Shown piece after piece: positions 1 through 64,000 of a stretch of DNA of 64,000 nucleotides. The DNA comes from Archilochus colubris (taxonomy: Eukaryota > Chordata > Aves > Apodiformes > Trochilidae), in contig CM041084.1 in NCBI GenBank assembly GCA_023079485.1, forward strand, positions 102,280,467-102,344,466, read 5' to 3'. Each line of letters opens with the position of its first letter. Position 1 is the stretch's first letter. The notes below the pieces were generated by a model. That model saw only the letters and a list, made by a program, of their open reading frames with translations. It searched no databases and was not told the origin of the DNA. Both the position numbers and the translations under genes were made by a program.

Positions 1-3000
1 AAATAGCCAGCAGCTCCCACAGAAATCTACTGCATCATTAATTACAGGAATGAATCCTATTTAATCATCTTTAATTTACATCCTGGAGAAATTTATACGA
101 TAAGACTTAACCTGAAGTTTAGGAAAGAAAAAAATAATTGTATGATGAGAAAACCATCTTCAAAGCCTTTTGGACCCCTTGACAGAGATAGTCTGAGATA
201 ATCAGAGATAATTTTCATCCTAATGATTCTAGTTTTCCTTCTTTATTTTGAGAGGAATTTTACACTTACCAGTCACAAAACTTTCTAAATCTTTACTAAA
301 TATAGATGCATATATATGCAGAGGATTAGAAAACATTTTTTAAAAGGTAATCTGACAGAAGAAGTTATGAATATAACAGATCTTGTTGTTATGGATTCTG
401 AAATTACATTTGTTTTTCACCTAGTGAATTTTAACTGATTTGACTACTGTATCTCTCTTTGTGCAGTTGCTTTGTCTAAGTGTTCCAAGAGCAGTAATGG
501 GCACTGCCTAAAACCTAAGGAATGTTCTCACAAAGTTCCTTTTTTCCTGGGAATCGGTAGCACTGCTGGAAGGAGTGAAGGGACAGATACAGTCAGCATA
601 CATACAAAATATGGCAAATATTTTTCAAAGACAGAGCAGACTTAAAAGTGATAGCTGTGTTTTGCAATTCAGAAATGTTCTGAAAGCTAAGAACAAAAGA
701 ATGAGGTAACAATTAATGAACTTGGTGATTTCCAAATTTTTTACTGTATTGTAAATGTTTTGCAAAATTGCATTTTAATGCAGAACACTTTCTGCCTTGC
801 CAGCTCAGGGAAAAGAGCCCAGATTTCTTTTACCCCCAGAGGAAGATGGCATATTTTTCATGATTATTTTTCACATGCAATCTCTGCATGCAGGAAAGTT
901 TTTCAACAAAGGAAAGGCTCACATTTCAAGAAGTGCTGTGGAAAATGTTCCATATCGTCAAGTCCTTGACACACTACATGGATGTGTCAGAATGTCTTTA
1001 TAAGGATCTGGAACAGTCAGTCTTGGCAACAGAGCTAACCAGCAAACTCTCTGACCCCAAATTCCTCTATTTAGATAATGTTATCATGCATTTGACATGG
1101 GGTCACTGTTACTCTTTCACATGCAGGAAATTTTCAGAAGAGAAAATGAGTAACACTTAATAAAGAGAAATATTGTTTGAAGTGATAAAATGAACCCCAA
1201 AACAAATACATTGCAAATTTCCATTGCTTTATGACTATACTAGTTTTCTTACCTGCTGAATGCAATAGGGTCTAAACTATGAAACCATTCTGACAGATCA
1301 CTTGCAAACTGGTTCTGCTCCTGAGAAGAAGCAAAAAAATGGTGTTAAAATGTATCATGTGATTCAACATCATGAAGCATGAATTATGTTTGAATTGCCT
1401 TACTAGCATCCCAAGAGCAAAAGATGTAAAATGAACAAATCTGAATAAAACATGTTAATTCCAGATAATTTTATTTGCCAAAAGTGTAACAAAAAGCATC
1501 CATATTCTGCTCTTTCTCCAAGCCTGGCAGAGACCCTTTCAGACCCTCAGAGAATGCAAGAGTTCAAAAGTTCATTTGTTATTTACACTTCAACACATTT
1601 GTAATCATTTTCCAATCTTTCTTCACACCAGAAGTTATATATATTACCTTTCTATAATAAGATAAAGTAGAGCACTTCAGGAAAAAAAATTCAACACGAA
1701 TACTTCAAATGTATTTACAGGATTTAAGAATCAGTGTCTCAATATGTGAGGAGTAACTCTTCTCCAGAATACTTGACGTGTGTAAAGAACTTTAAATGTA
1801 TCTGCATATATCCATGGTTGTTTCTCTTCCCCCAAGCTCGCTTAACTTTCTGCTAAGTGCTGCTTGCACTTCTGAAATATTAACATTTTAAAAAATGACT
1901 CAGACTTGCATAGCCTAGAACACATGTTCCCACGCTGTGATTCAGTGGGTGGTTGAGTAACTGGGGATTAGATGGTTTTGGCTCCAAGAGCCACAAAACC
2001 CCCCACAAGATAGCTAGGAATTCTAAAAGAAAAATAAAAAAATCAGTGTTCTCTTTCCTGTAAGAACAGCTCATCACAGTACTACCAAACCTTGTTGAAA
2101 ATCTATTCTGTGATCTTTCAGTGACTTGGGGAATATAAGGAAAATGCGACTCAGAAACACGAAGAAAAGTGGCCTGTAAAAAGTTTTTTGGAATAGGCTA
2201 TTTGGCATAAGTTGAAAAAAGCTGCATTGAGGTTTTGCACCATATAATCACTAGATTGTGTGCCTACCTGTCAATGTCAGGCATCTCACTAGTGAGATAG
2301 TCCATGAATCTACCACAGTAACTCTGTCTGATGTTCATGAATGTGCCCATCTCAGTTTAGTTTTCATGTTGCTTCTCAAATATTTACCTGGGATTTTATT
2401 TTCAGTTTTATTTTGCAGTTTTTGCTTTTCTGCTCACCTGTGTTCCCTTCAGCACATAATTGTAGAGGACTCTTACCACAGAGCTGAGACTTGCAGGCTC
2501 TTGGAGTCATCTGTCAGTAGCCTTCCCAGCTGGTTCATCTCTAACCCCAAGCTGCTGCAGTCTTGGAAGCGTCCAGCAACAAAGGCCTAACAAAATGTCA
2601 GGCCTTCTTTTCGGAGATGTGAAACTTCAGACCTAAATTCCAAAGCCATCGATGTCTGATTTCTTATGCCTTCTCCATTGCTGCCACAATTCCTTCATCC
2701 CTGCCACATACTCCTCCATCCAGACTTCTCTGGGGGCTGTTTTTTATATTTGAAATATCTTGGCACAGGTAGGCGACAAAGTTTGGTAGAGCAAAGAGAC
2801 TTTACAGCATCACAAGTTCACTCAGTAAAAAATGAAAAAGTAAAAACTGTTTTGGCCCTCCACCAGTGCTCCTTCTGGCTTCATAGTTTCTGCAGAGTAA
2901 GGAGACTGAAACTGATCTAATCTCATAAATGCTGGATGCTCTGATGCTGACTCCCAGATGGCCTCAAATCTGCAGGTAGATAAAATCTCCATCCAGAGTC

Positions 3001-4395
3001 AGTCTTGGGCTGACCACCCACTTTCATTGGGACTTTTTTCCTTTCAAGCTGTGCATGACAATAAACTGCATTTGGCATCTGAAGGCTCTCAGCTCAGAAT
3101 GTAATTACAAACTTCAAAACAGTGGTTAAAATGTCAATGAAGGACATGATTAGTTGCAAGCTTGCACAAGTCTGTCTGACAAGACAGCAACACACCATTA
3201 CTTTGTAATCGATCTAACCCATTTTTACCATGCTGTTACAGCAGTTTGACTCAATCAACTTTGCTGTATACTTCAGGTAAATTCAGGTAGATAAAGTTGA
3301 GGCAACTCTGCCAAAAATCAGCATTTTCAACAGAGGCAGGCTCAATTTCAGCATGTGAGGCTTCTTGCAAGCTTACCAGTCCTCAGTGTGCTTCCACTTC
3401 TGTAGCTCTGCTTTGATTTTCCAGCACTGAGATAGTTCTGGTATGCATTACTAAAATTACTCTCATGACTGTTTCTGCCAGAAGTCCCTAACATTCTGGG
3501 GACTTCTAACCATCCCTTCTCACTTTTCACAAGACATCCACTGTCTTAGAATTGCCCCAGGACTCTACTGAAGAAAAGAAGCTCTTGAGCAACTTGCAGA
3601 ATGGCCTTCTCTATTGTTTAAGAAGAATTCTTTTCACTGCATTCCTCAGGCTGTCATGAATCTTCTTCTTGCACAACCGGTTCTTCCAGCTTGAGCAGAG
3701 CTGGACCTGCCATCTCTGACTTCAGACAGAGCAGTCCTTAATTCAGGTTGGTATTATATACATGCATCCATGTATGTGCTAGGAGAGCCTTAGAAAGGCA
3801 GGATCTTGAAAGGAAAACAAAGAAGAAGCATGCTAGTTCACCTTGCCTGTTTATTATGAGGCAGCCTTTAATTAAATACTAATTTTATGATATGACATTT
3901 TATTCCTCTTTTATACTCTGGCCATAAGAACCTGATAAAATCAGGAACTGTGTGTAATAAAAAATACTTGTTTTCACTACCTGTTTACTGGAGAAAGTTA
4001 TTTTTTTAGGTTTTTTGAATCAGTTCCATTAATCAAAGTAGTAGCAACAATTCAATAATTCAGGTTTTTATTCAGTAACTTTTAAACCTGCCTTTTTTGT
4101 TTTTTGAAAACTGATCGAGGAGAGGTTCCCACAGGCATTTGGTTCACTGTTCTTCCAAACTTGTAAGTTCATTGAGGGAAAATAATTTATCTGATCTAGA
4201 AATTGGGCTTGAATGTAATAATTTTGTATTTCTTGCATGATGTGGTTTAGTTGGTTTGCCAAAATTATAGGATGAAGACTGAAGAAAGAGGGGATAATAG
4301 GAAATGAGAAACCACTAGAAGTCCTTCTAGCAACTAGAAGATAACATTCCTTTGCTAACAAGAGTGAATATTCTGCTGTTTAGGCAAAGATTTTG
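1..4395. other. Intergenic, nothing recognised
   Basis: 4.4 kb of AT-rich sequence. Open frames of 60-110 codons are present but carry no recognisable protein or splice structure. In other tetrapods EMILIN2 lies beyond the 3' side of SMCHD1; none of its exons was recognised here. Confidence 0.5.
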
Positions 4396-4464
4396 GGGCT
4401 GTGTTTTTCAAGGTTGGACTGGATGTTCTTACTGGTCTTTTTCAACCTAAACAATTCTATGATG
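4396..4464 (+). mobile_element. CR1 3'-end stub
   Basis: About 70 bp: TCAAGGTTGGACTGGATGTT, then CTTTTTCAACCTAAACAATT and CTATGATGA. Matches the CR1 terminal segment; diverged. Confidence 0.75.
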
Positions 4465-7064
4465 AGGTGAAAAATAATTTTAAAAAATCTTATGTAATTT
4501 GTTGTTGTGTAAGAACAGTAAACAGATAGTTCTGGTAGTGTAAAAAATTTTCAACTTTGGCAACTAGAAAGAAGGCCTTTTCTTTGTGGCCCATTTCTAT
4601 TGCAAACCACATGTGTGCTTGATTGTGTGCTTACAAACAGGGCCTAAATATTGTAGTCATAAACAACGAGCTGCTACTATACTATAAAATCATTACTCCA
4701 CAAAGTAATGGGTAATTTCTCAGTCCTATAAATACTCAGTCCTATAAAAAATAGTGAGAGATTAACATACATTAAGTATACAGTAGAAGTTGTGCAATCA
4801 ATAAAGTTGCAAATTGAAGGTGCTGGTTTCCATCTAATACCTGAAATTTTTCCTGTTTTATACATAGGTTGGTTTAAAATAAAATTGTATTCATTCAAAT
4901 AGTTTATGTGCACACATGTTTGTGTAAATTTTTAAAGACTGGTCTGTTCCTTGGAATGATTTTGTTGCAGAGCAGACATGCAACACAGACTGAAGATACC
5001 TGTGCAGCTAAAATAAATACATCTGGTCACAGTAGCTCTGTTGCAATTTTATGCCTTTTCACAGTAACAGAGAGAGTGGAAGAGCCTGTTTATGGCAATA
5101 TGGAATAGTAGAGGAATTGCACGTATGCACACACATGTCTATACTTTGTATGAAACAGAAAAGATCCCTGTTGCTGAAGCTTGGGGAGATGATCTGATGT
5201 GGTAGGAATGTCAAAATCACTGGATACACCCTTTCCAGCAACAGGCAAAAAGGAGGCTAAAAGCTTCTTCATATTGAAAGATACTGTTATTGCTACCATG
5301 AGTAAAATGTTTTAATTGCTAGAGGATAGCCAAACAGACTTTAAAAAACATAATATTAAAACTACTTCAGGCTTCTCATATGCTGAACTGCATCCTTGCA
5401 GGTAAAAAGCAATAGATTGGTGATCTCTCCTGTGCTGGTTCTCTTGGTGGAAATATTTATACTTGCTTTGAGCTGCTGGAATGCAATCTTAACTGGCTGC
5501 ATTTCCTAAATATGAAAAAAAAACCATAGGAGCAGAATTTACGGGGAGAAAATGTTGATGCATGAAGGCAAACACCATTTTAATGACAGTTCATTACTAA
5601 TGCTTTATTAAATGTCCATGAAATGACACCACCACAACCCCAGCCAGATACTGTAACCATAAAAGTCTCTAATTAAGAATCCCTGTTCCAATGCCTGGAA
5701 AAAGAGATGAAAAAAGAAGACCTTCAAAACCAATGTTGATTCCCATGGAAAAAAAAGAAAGTAAAAGAGAAGAGTCAGAAAATACAAACAGGGATAAAGG
5801 ATGCTGAAAGAAAAGACTGCTAGGATTAATAACAGAAAGAATGAGAAGCCTGAAGCAAACTGACTCCTGGGGTGGCATGCTTTTTGCCTGAACAAAGAAT
5901 ATTATTTTTAATGAATCTTCAAAAACATGGGCAGTATCAAGTAAAATTGAGTTCCTGGATTGCTGTATCTGTGTCAAATGCACACACTTGCCTCTTGTGC
6001 TCACAACATGCATTGTGCTTCATTGACAGAGGACAGCAGAGTGTGTTTCACTCCCCCTCCACCCCAACCAAACTACTGGATACCACAGAAAAAGGGATGG
6101 AGAAGTAACTGCAAACTGCACCTGTAGACACTGCATCCTTGAGAGAGCACATCACAGCAGGCAACTTACCCCTCCTCCTATTGTGAGCAATTGACGGTAT
6201 GGACCATTCATCAAAGGTGACTGCAAATTAGTTGATCATCTTAGCTGCAAATGGTGTTCAGAATAGCAACACAAACTTAGATCAAATATGCATCTGCTTT
6301 AGAGGCTTCAGAGCAAAGTATCTAGTAATTATACTGCTCAAGTCTCACCAGGTGTCTCAATGGCCATTTGGGCTTCTGACTTAGCAACAGCACAGCATCA
6401 TCCTGCACCAGTTCCCTGCCTTGCTTACTGCTCTGCCTTCCTTTTGCTCTGGGGGCATCATCTTTTCTTCTTCCCCCTCATTGCTTTTTCTCTTAGCTGG
6501 AGCCCTGATTGACAACAGGACACAAAGAGGCCTTGGAAAAGTCCTGTAGAGAAGTACTGGAGAAGATGGTGATACTGAGAGCAGAGTTGTGGTACCAGAC
6601 CCATGGTTCTGATGGAGGGGCTATAACACCACAACAGCATGGCTTGGAAAGGAAGGACTTGTCACTGACCAACATCACTGGGTTACATGGGGTATCCCTG
6701 CTTGCTAGAGGAAGAGCAGAAAGCACAGAAGCACACATCAGCCTGGGGCAAGCAGAGCTCAAGTACCCAGTCAACATATGGTCCTTTAAGGGTGGGTGAA
6801 AAAACAAGTCTTGTCATCCATGATTCCTCCTCTGCTGACAGGAGACTGAGGAGAAGTTAAGAAGGTAACTACAGCTACTGACACAGGCTGATGCACAGGA
6901 CTCACATTAGGCTTCCCCTTAACTTCTGCCAGAGGTTGCCAGTCCTACAAGAGGATTTGGCAGCAGCTCACACCGCAGGGGTGCAGCTCTGTCTCACCTT
7001 GTTGAAATGGCAGATGCTCCAAATTCCATTACCACTGATGAGCCCAGCATATAAGATAATGGTG
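4465..7064. other. Intergenic, nothing recognised
   Basis: 2.6 kb between two CR1 stubs. Open frames up to about 115 codons exist, but none shows a domain, splice context or compositional support. Contains a short 16-bp direct repeat (CAGTCCTATAAATACT) near 4721-4748. Confidence 0.5.
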
Positions 7065-7181
7065 GTGCTGGGGACATGGTTTAATGGTGGGTCATCAGGA
7101 ATAGGGTAATAGGGTTAGGACAAGGCTGGACTCAATGACCTTGAAGGTTTTTTCAAGCCTGAGTAATTCTATGATTCTATG
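7065..7181 (+). mobile_element. CR1-type 3'-end stub
   Basis: About 115 bp ending CTTGAAGGTTTTTTCAAGCC, then TGAGTAATTCTATGATTCTA, the usual terminal pattern of an avian CR1-like element. Upstream text (GGTGGTGCTGGGGACATGGT) resembles a known variant 3' end. Plus oriented. Confidence 0.75.
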
Positions 7182-9425
7182 ATGACACCAGGCCGCGATG
7201 GGGCAGGGTGCAGTGAAAGCCACAAGCTGAAGAAATGGCAAGGTCTCAGGTCTTTCGATGGGGTAAGTCTGTCAACCTTCTGAGTAAGAAAACTACTGTG
7301 GGGTGTAGAGGACTGACTGTGTGGAGTAGGGCCACAGCAGTGGGCCTTCTACTCAGCTTCCTGACAGGGTACAACAAGCCAAGAGGGAACCAAGGAGACT
7401 CGGTACCACCAACTGCACATAGTCAGAGCCTGACCTGATGTGACTGTAGCCCACCCCATCCCATCACCACCCAGCCCTGAGGCTGCTCCCTGCCACGGAG
7501 CAGCAGGCAACAGCCCTTCCCCCCCCAGAGCTGTTTCCAGTCTCCATTAGAAACCAGCTCCTTGGTCCCATGATCTGACCCAAGCCCCTGCCAGAACCAC
7601 TTCCCCTCATATTTCCTGCACTGGTCTCCACTAATGAGGACATGAGGACACTAATGAAATTAGGACAACATCCACACCCTAGTTTTTAGTTCTTAGTTTA
7701 TTGTCAGAGGGTAAAGAATGGGTAAAGAAAAACAACATTACACTTACCTTTAGAGCACGAATGTTTTCATTCAGGGCAAATTAGGTGCCCTAATCAGCCA
7801 TGCAAAGCAGTAACTTGCACCACAATAACTTGCAATCACTCTGCTGAAAAAAATCCTGAAAATTCCCTTGTGAAATTTCCAAAAATATCCAATAGCTATT
7901 ACACAGCTTTGGAAATGATCCTTAATTTCCTGTTTGTTTCTTCCAGCTGGGAGATCCATCAGATGACACTGGGCAGCGCCTATACTGACCACTGAAGGCA
8001 GGAGATGAATTTCAAAAGGAAACGTTTCTTCAAAAATAGTTATTTGATCAAACAAAATCCAAGGTCATCCAGAGGTTAGGCAGATGTCAGAATGAAAATA
8101 AATGCATTTACTGGAAGTAATACCAGGTAGCTTGGTGTGATGGGACAATTTCTTATGTGGCAAGCCCTCCATTATGGCTGCCTGGTTCAAGTCTTGATGT
8201 CTAAATTTAGAGCTGAGAAACAAGAAAAAGGGCAGAGGCATAGCTCAAATATTTTTTGGCAGGTGTTACATTATATTTGAATAGATTTATTTTCTTTAAT
8301 ACAACAAAGTGATACCTAAAATAATTTAGGCTACCTTTAAGACATGAGGGTTTGGAAAACCCTTTACCACAAGAGACTGCTTAATATCTTCTTGATTTGA
8401 AGACATTTCATTTTATTAGAAATGTCAGAGATGTGCACCAGTGGCCAGCATTCTGAAACTTCCAGCAGGATGCCATCACATCCTTCTACATTTAAAGTCT
8501 CCTCTCATAAAAGCTGTATATTAAAATGCTTGTTGCTGACTATTAATTAGTAGATTTGATAACTTTCACTCCAAACCAGAAATTCTTTGAGACTGATATG
8601 AACCAACAAGTCCACATCCTTGAACACCTTTTGATATGTTATTTACATAGCTTCAAATAATAATTCTATACTGTCTCAAGTTTAGCTTTCTACTCTTTAT
8701 CTTTTTCATCCAATCAAGACTATTTCCAACTGCTCACTCTGGGCATGGTTGAAATTGTATTTTTAATCAAGTCTTTTCTGCCCTGTAAATTAATAAAATC
8801 TTTGTGATACAAATCTTAGACTCTCTCTTTTTTGGGGCCTCATTTACCTGTTGAATATTTTCTCTACTATTTTAAGGCTCCATATTGTAAAAACACAGAA
8901 AATTTTATTTTTCTTTAGGTATTTATGAAAGCCAACAGAATCCTTTGGTCAGCTCCATTTTCTGTTTCAATTTAAGGATGAATTTTTCATTTGCTTAAGC
9001 AGTGAGGTTCTTCCACGAGGGCTGTGGTAACACAGATGTTAAAATTGATTTAGCGTTGGTACAAATTTGCACTCATGAAGTATCCCTCCCCTAGTGAACA
9101 TTTTCATACTCACAATTTACTGCTTTTTTTCCATTCACACTGTCTGAAGTAGATATGAATTCCCATGTCAGCATCTTGGACACAGCCTTTAGGTACTGGC
9201 TTGCTGTTAACTGAAGACTCTACAAATGGCTGTGGTTACATCTCAGTATATTGCTGCTCCAACCCTTGAACACCTTGAAACTGGTATTACCTTGACACCT
9301 AAAACCCAGCAAAAAAGAGCAGTCCAGAAAGTTCTCTTCCCCAAGACAGCCAGGAAAGTTTTTTAAATGAAAATCTCATTTCACCACACCATCTGTTGAT
9401 TTAATTATTACAATCAATTATATTG
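7182..9425. other. Intergenic, 3' of SMCHD1
   Basis: No gene recognised. 7182-7640 is GC-richer than its surroundings and may be an unrecognised old repeat, given its position beside a CR1-type tail. The rest is AT-rich. Confidence 0.5.
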
Positions 9426-9429
9426 GCAG

Positions 9430-9742
9430 TGCTTTGTATTGAAGCAGTTTTTATTGAAAAGTTTGATTTTTTTTTTCATAAATAAAAAAGGATATATTTT
9501 AAACTTTTTTTCACACATGAACATAAAAACTCTGAAAGCTTTTAGAAATCAAAATTAACTATACAAAAATTAGGCTATCAGTGTTAAATACTTAGATTTT
9601 TGTTACTACTAACTGAAATACATTTATATCGTCTATCAGTATAAAAATCTTCATAGTACTGGGTAATACAACATGAATATTTCCTTTAACTGAATGTATT
9701 CACATTTTCAGTACACAGCTGTTTTCAGCAAGTTTCATCAGT
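9430..9742 (-). other. SMCHD1 3' UTR (inferred)
   Basis: From the stop codon to about 20 bases past the first AATAAA on the minus strand. Very AT-rich. A longer UTR using later signals is possible, since minus-strand AATAAA also occurs near 8286-8291. Confidence 0.6.
9450..9455 (-). terminator. Poly(A) signal AATAAA
   Basis: Canonical hexamer on the minus strand (TTTATT on plus), about 290 bases after the stop codon. Cleavage would fall near 9425-9440. Confidence 0.6.
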
Positions 9743-62970
<53,228 letters not shown>

Positions 62971-64000
62971 CTAACAACAGAAGTGGCTTTAAGGAACTTT
63001 CCCAAGACAAACGCCATTTAAAGAAAGAACACCAAAAAAACTTCTCATCTAAACAGCTTGTATTAAATTATTCCTGCAGTCACTTTTCATCTTTCACTTC
63101 TGATCTATTATTTCTGCAATATTAAAATGTGCCTAGATTTCTTCATGTAAATTTTTTAAAAGGATGTTGACATAATAACTCTTTTCCTGATTCATCTTGT
63201 AAGACACTTCTGTCCTTTCTAACAAACCAAATCTTAAGTGTCATACATATTTAATTTTAAACCTTAATAACTCTTTCATTTATTACTAGGTGAAATTATT
63301 AGGAGGAAAACATTTGATAGGGAGAACCTCAATAGAGAAAGAAACTACTACCCTGAAAAGTTTTCTCCATTTTTAACTCTGCAACAGGGAAATAGTCAAC
63401 AGTTCTGTGCGATAGGTACTGCAGTCACAGTAATTACACAATTTTAATGGTAGAAAGTGAAAAGCAAATCCCTCAATGCTCTCTCCCTTTTAGGATGTCA
63501 AATGAAAATGCTGCAAATGAAAATGAATTACAATGCAAGTCTGATCTTTCTGACATCATTCTTTCATAGAAACAGTTTTGAGTCAAAATGGGAAATAATC
63601 AACTATTAAATGCAGTCTTGGGAAAACTACAAATGTCATTAATAATTAAATTCCACGTCTTGAGTCAGCTTTGATGGATGAGGAATCTTACTTAGTTTAA
63701 GCAAATAGGACACACATCTTGATTAAACCATGAAAATCCCAAATGAAAAGGTACAGTTGCTATCCTGGTATAATTTACAGCTGTGCTACCACTGAATGAT
63801 GTAAGCCCACAGTTTAAAACTGTAGCTTACAAATGCTATACATTTCTACTATTACTAAACTCACCTACAGCAACTTCAAAAACCAGAAATTTTCTCTACA
63901 AATAAGATGATGAGATATCCCAAAATCAATTTGTGTGCACTTATCTCCAGTTTTTCAATAGATACTAATCATTCTATTTGGAGATGTATCCAATGCAAAA
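62971..64000 (-). other. SMCHD1 intron 5 (partial)
   Basis: Intron sequence upstream of exon 6. I looked for the preceding exon, which should encode the segment just before the SDHSGY motif, and did not find it. No repeat or other gene recognised. Confidence 0.7.

Noticed and set aside
1..9430. Possible neighbouring gene such as EMILIN2 downstream of SMCHD1
   Set aside because: No exon with recognisable protein and matching splice sites was found; only short random open frames and CR1 stubs.

Overview
This is vertebrate nuclear DNA, almost certainly from a bird. It is AT-rich, carries long introns, and is scattered with 5'-truncated CR1 LINEs, the dominant avian retroposon, several ending in the typical ATTCTATG-type 3' tail. 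Two LTR fragments of an avian endogenous-retrovirus type are also present. No bacterial or phage genes, operons, CRISPR arrays or rRNA genes are visible.

One gene fills the window: SMCHD1 (structural maintenance of chromosomes flexible hinge domain containing 1), on the minus strand. I placed 43 consecutive coding exons between 62970 and 9743 by finding splice sites whose phases join and whose translations match the known vertebrate protein. They give 5,458 coding bases: 1,818 codons plus stop, with no internal stop or frameshift. The protein is normally about 2,000 residues, so only roughly the first 213 residues (probably five exons, including the N-terminal ATP-binding motifs) lie beyond 64000. 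Numbered to match a 48-exon gene, the exons here are 6 to 48. Residue numbers in the entries are approximate and follow human numbering.

Layout in transcript order (high to low coordinate): 64000-62971 is intron 5. Exons 6-15 (62970-55272) encode the rest of the GHKL ATPase and transducer module. Exons 16-38 (54991-21292) encode the long middle region. Exons 39-40 (21125-18582) encode a coiled-coil arm, exons 41-45 (17785-13308) the SMC-type hinge, exon 46 the returning arm, and exons 47-48 (10805-9743) a basic tail and stop. A short 3' UTR with a poly(A) signal at 9450-9455 follows. From about 9430 to 1 is intergenic DNA with two CR1 stubs and no recognisable gene.

Points worth a second look are two GC-AG introns; a competing acceptor 7 nt inside exon 24; a CR1 fragment ending about 20 bp from the exon 30 acceptor; an inverted CR1 pair in intron 44; a two-phase pentanucleotide satellite in intron 45; a C-terminal tail about 26 residues longer than the human one as I remember it; and a 1-kb block of reversed strand skew in intron 21. 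I saw no undescribed multi-gene system, and I do not think this window contains one.
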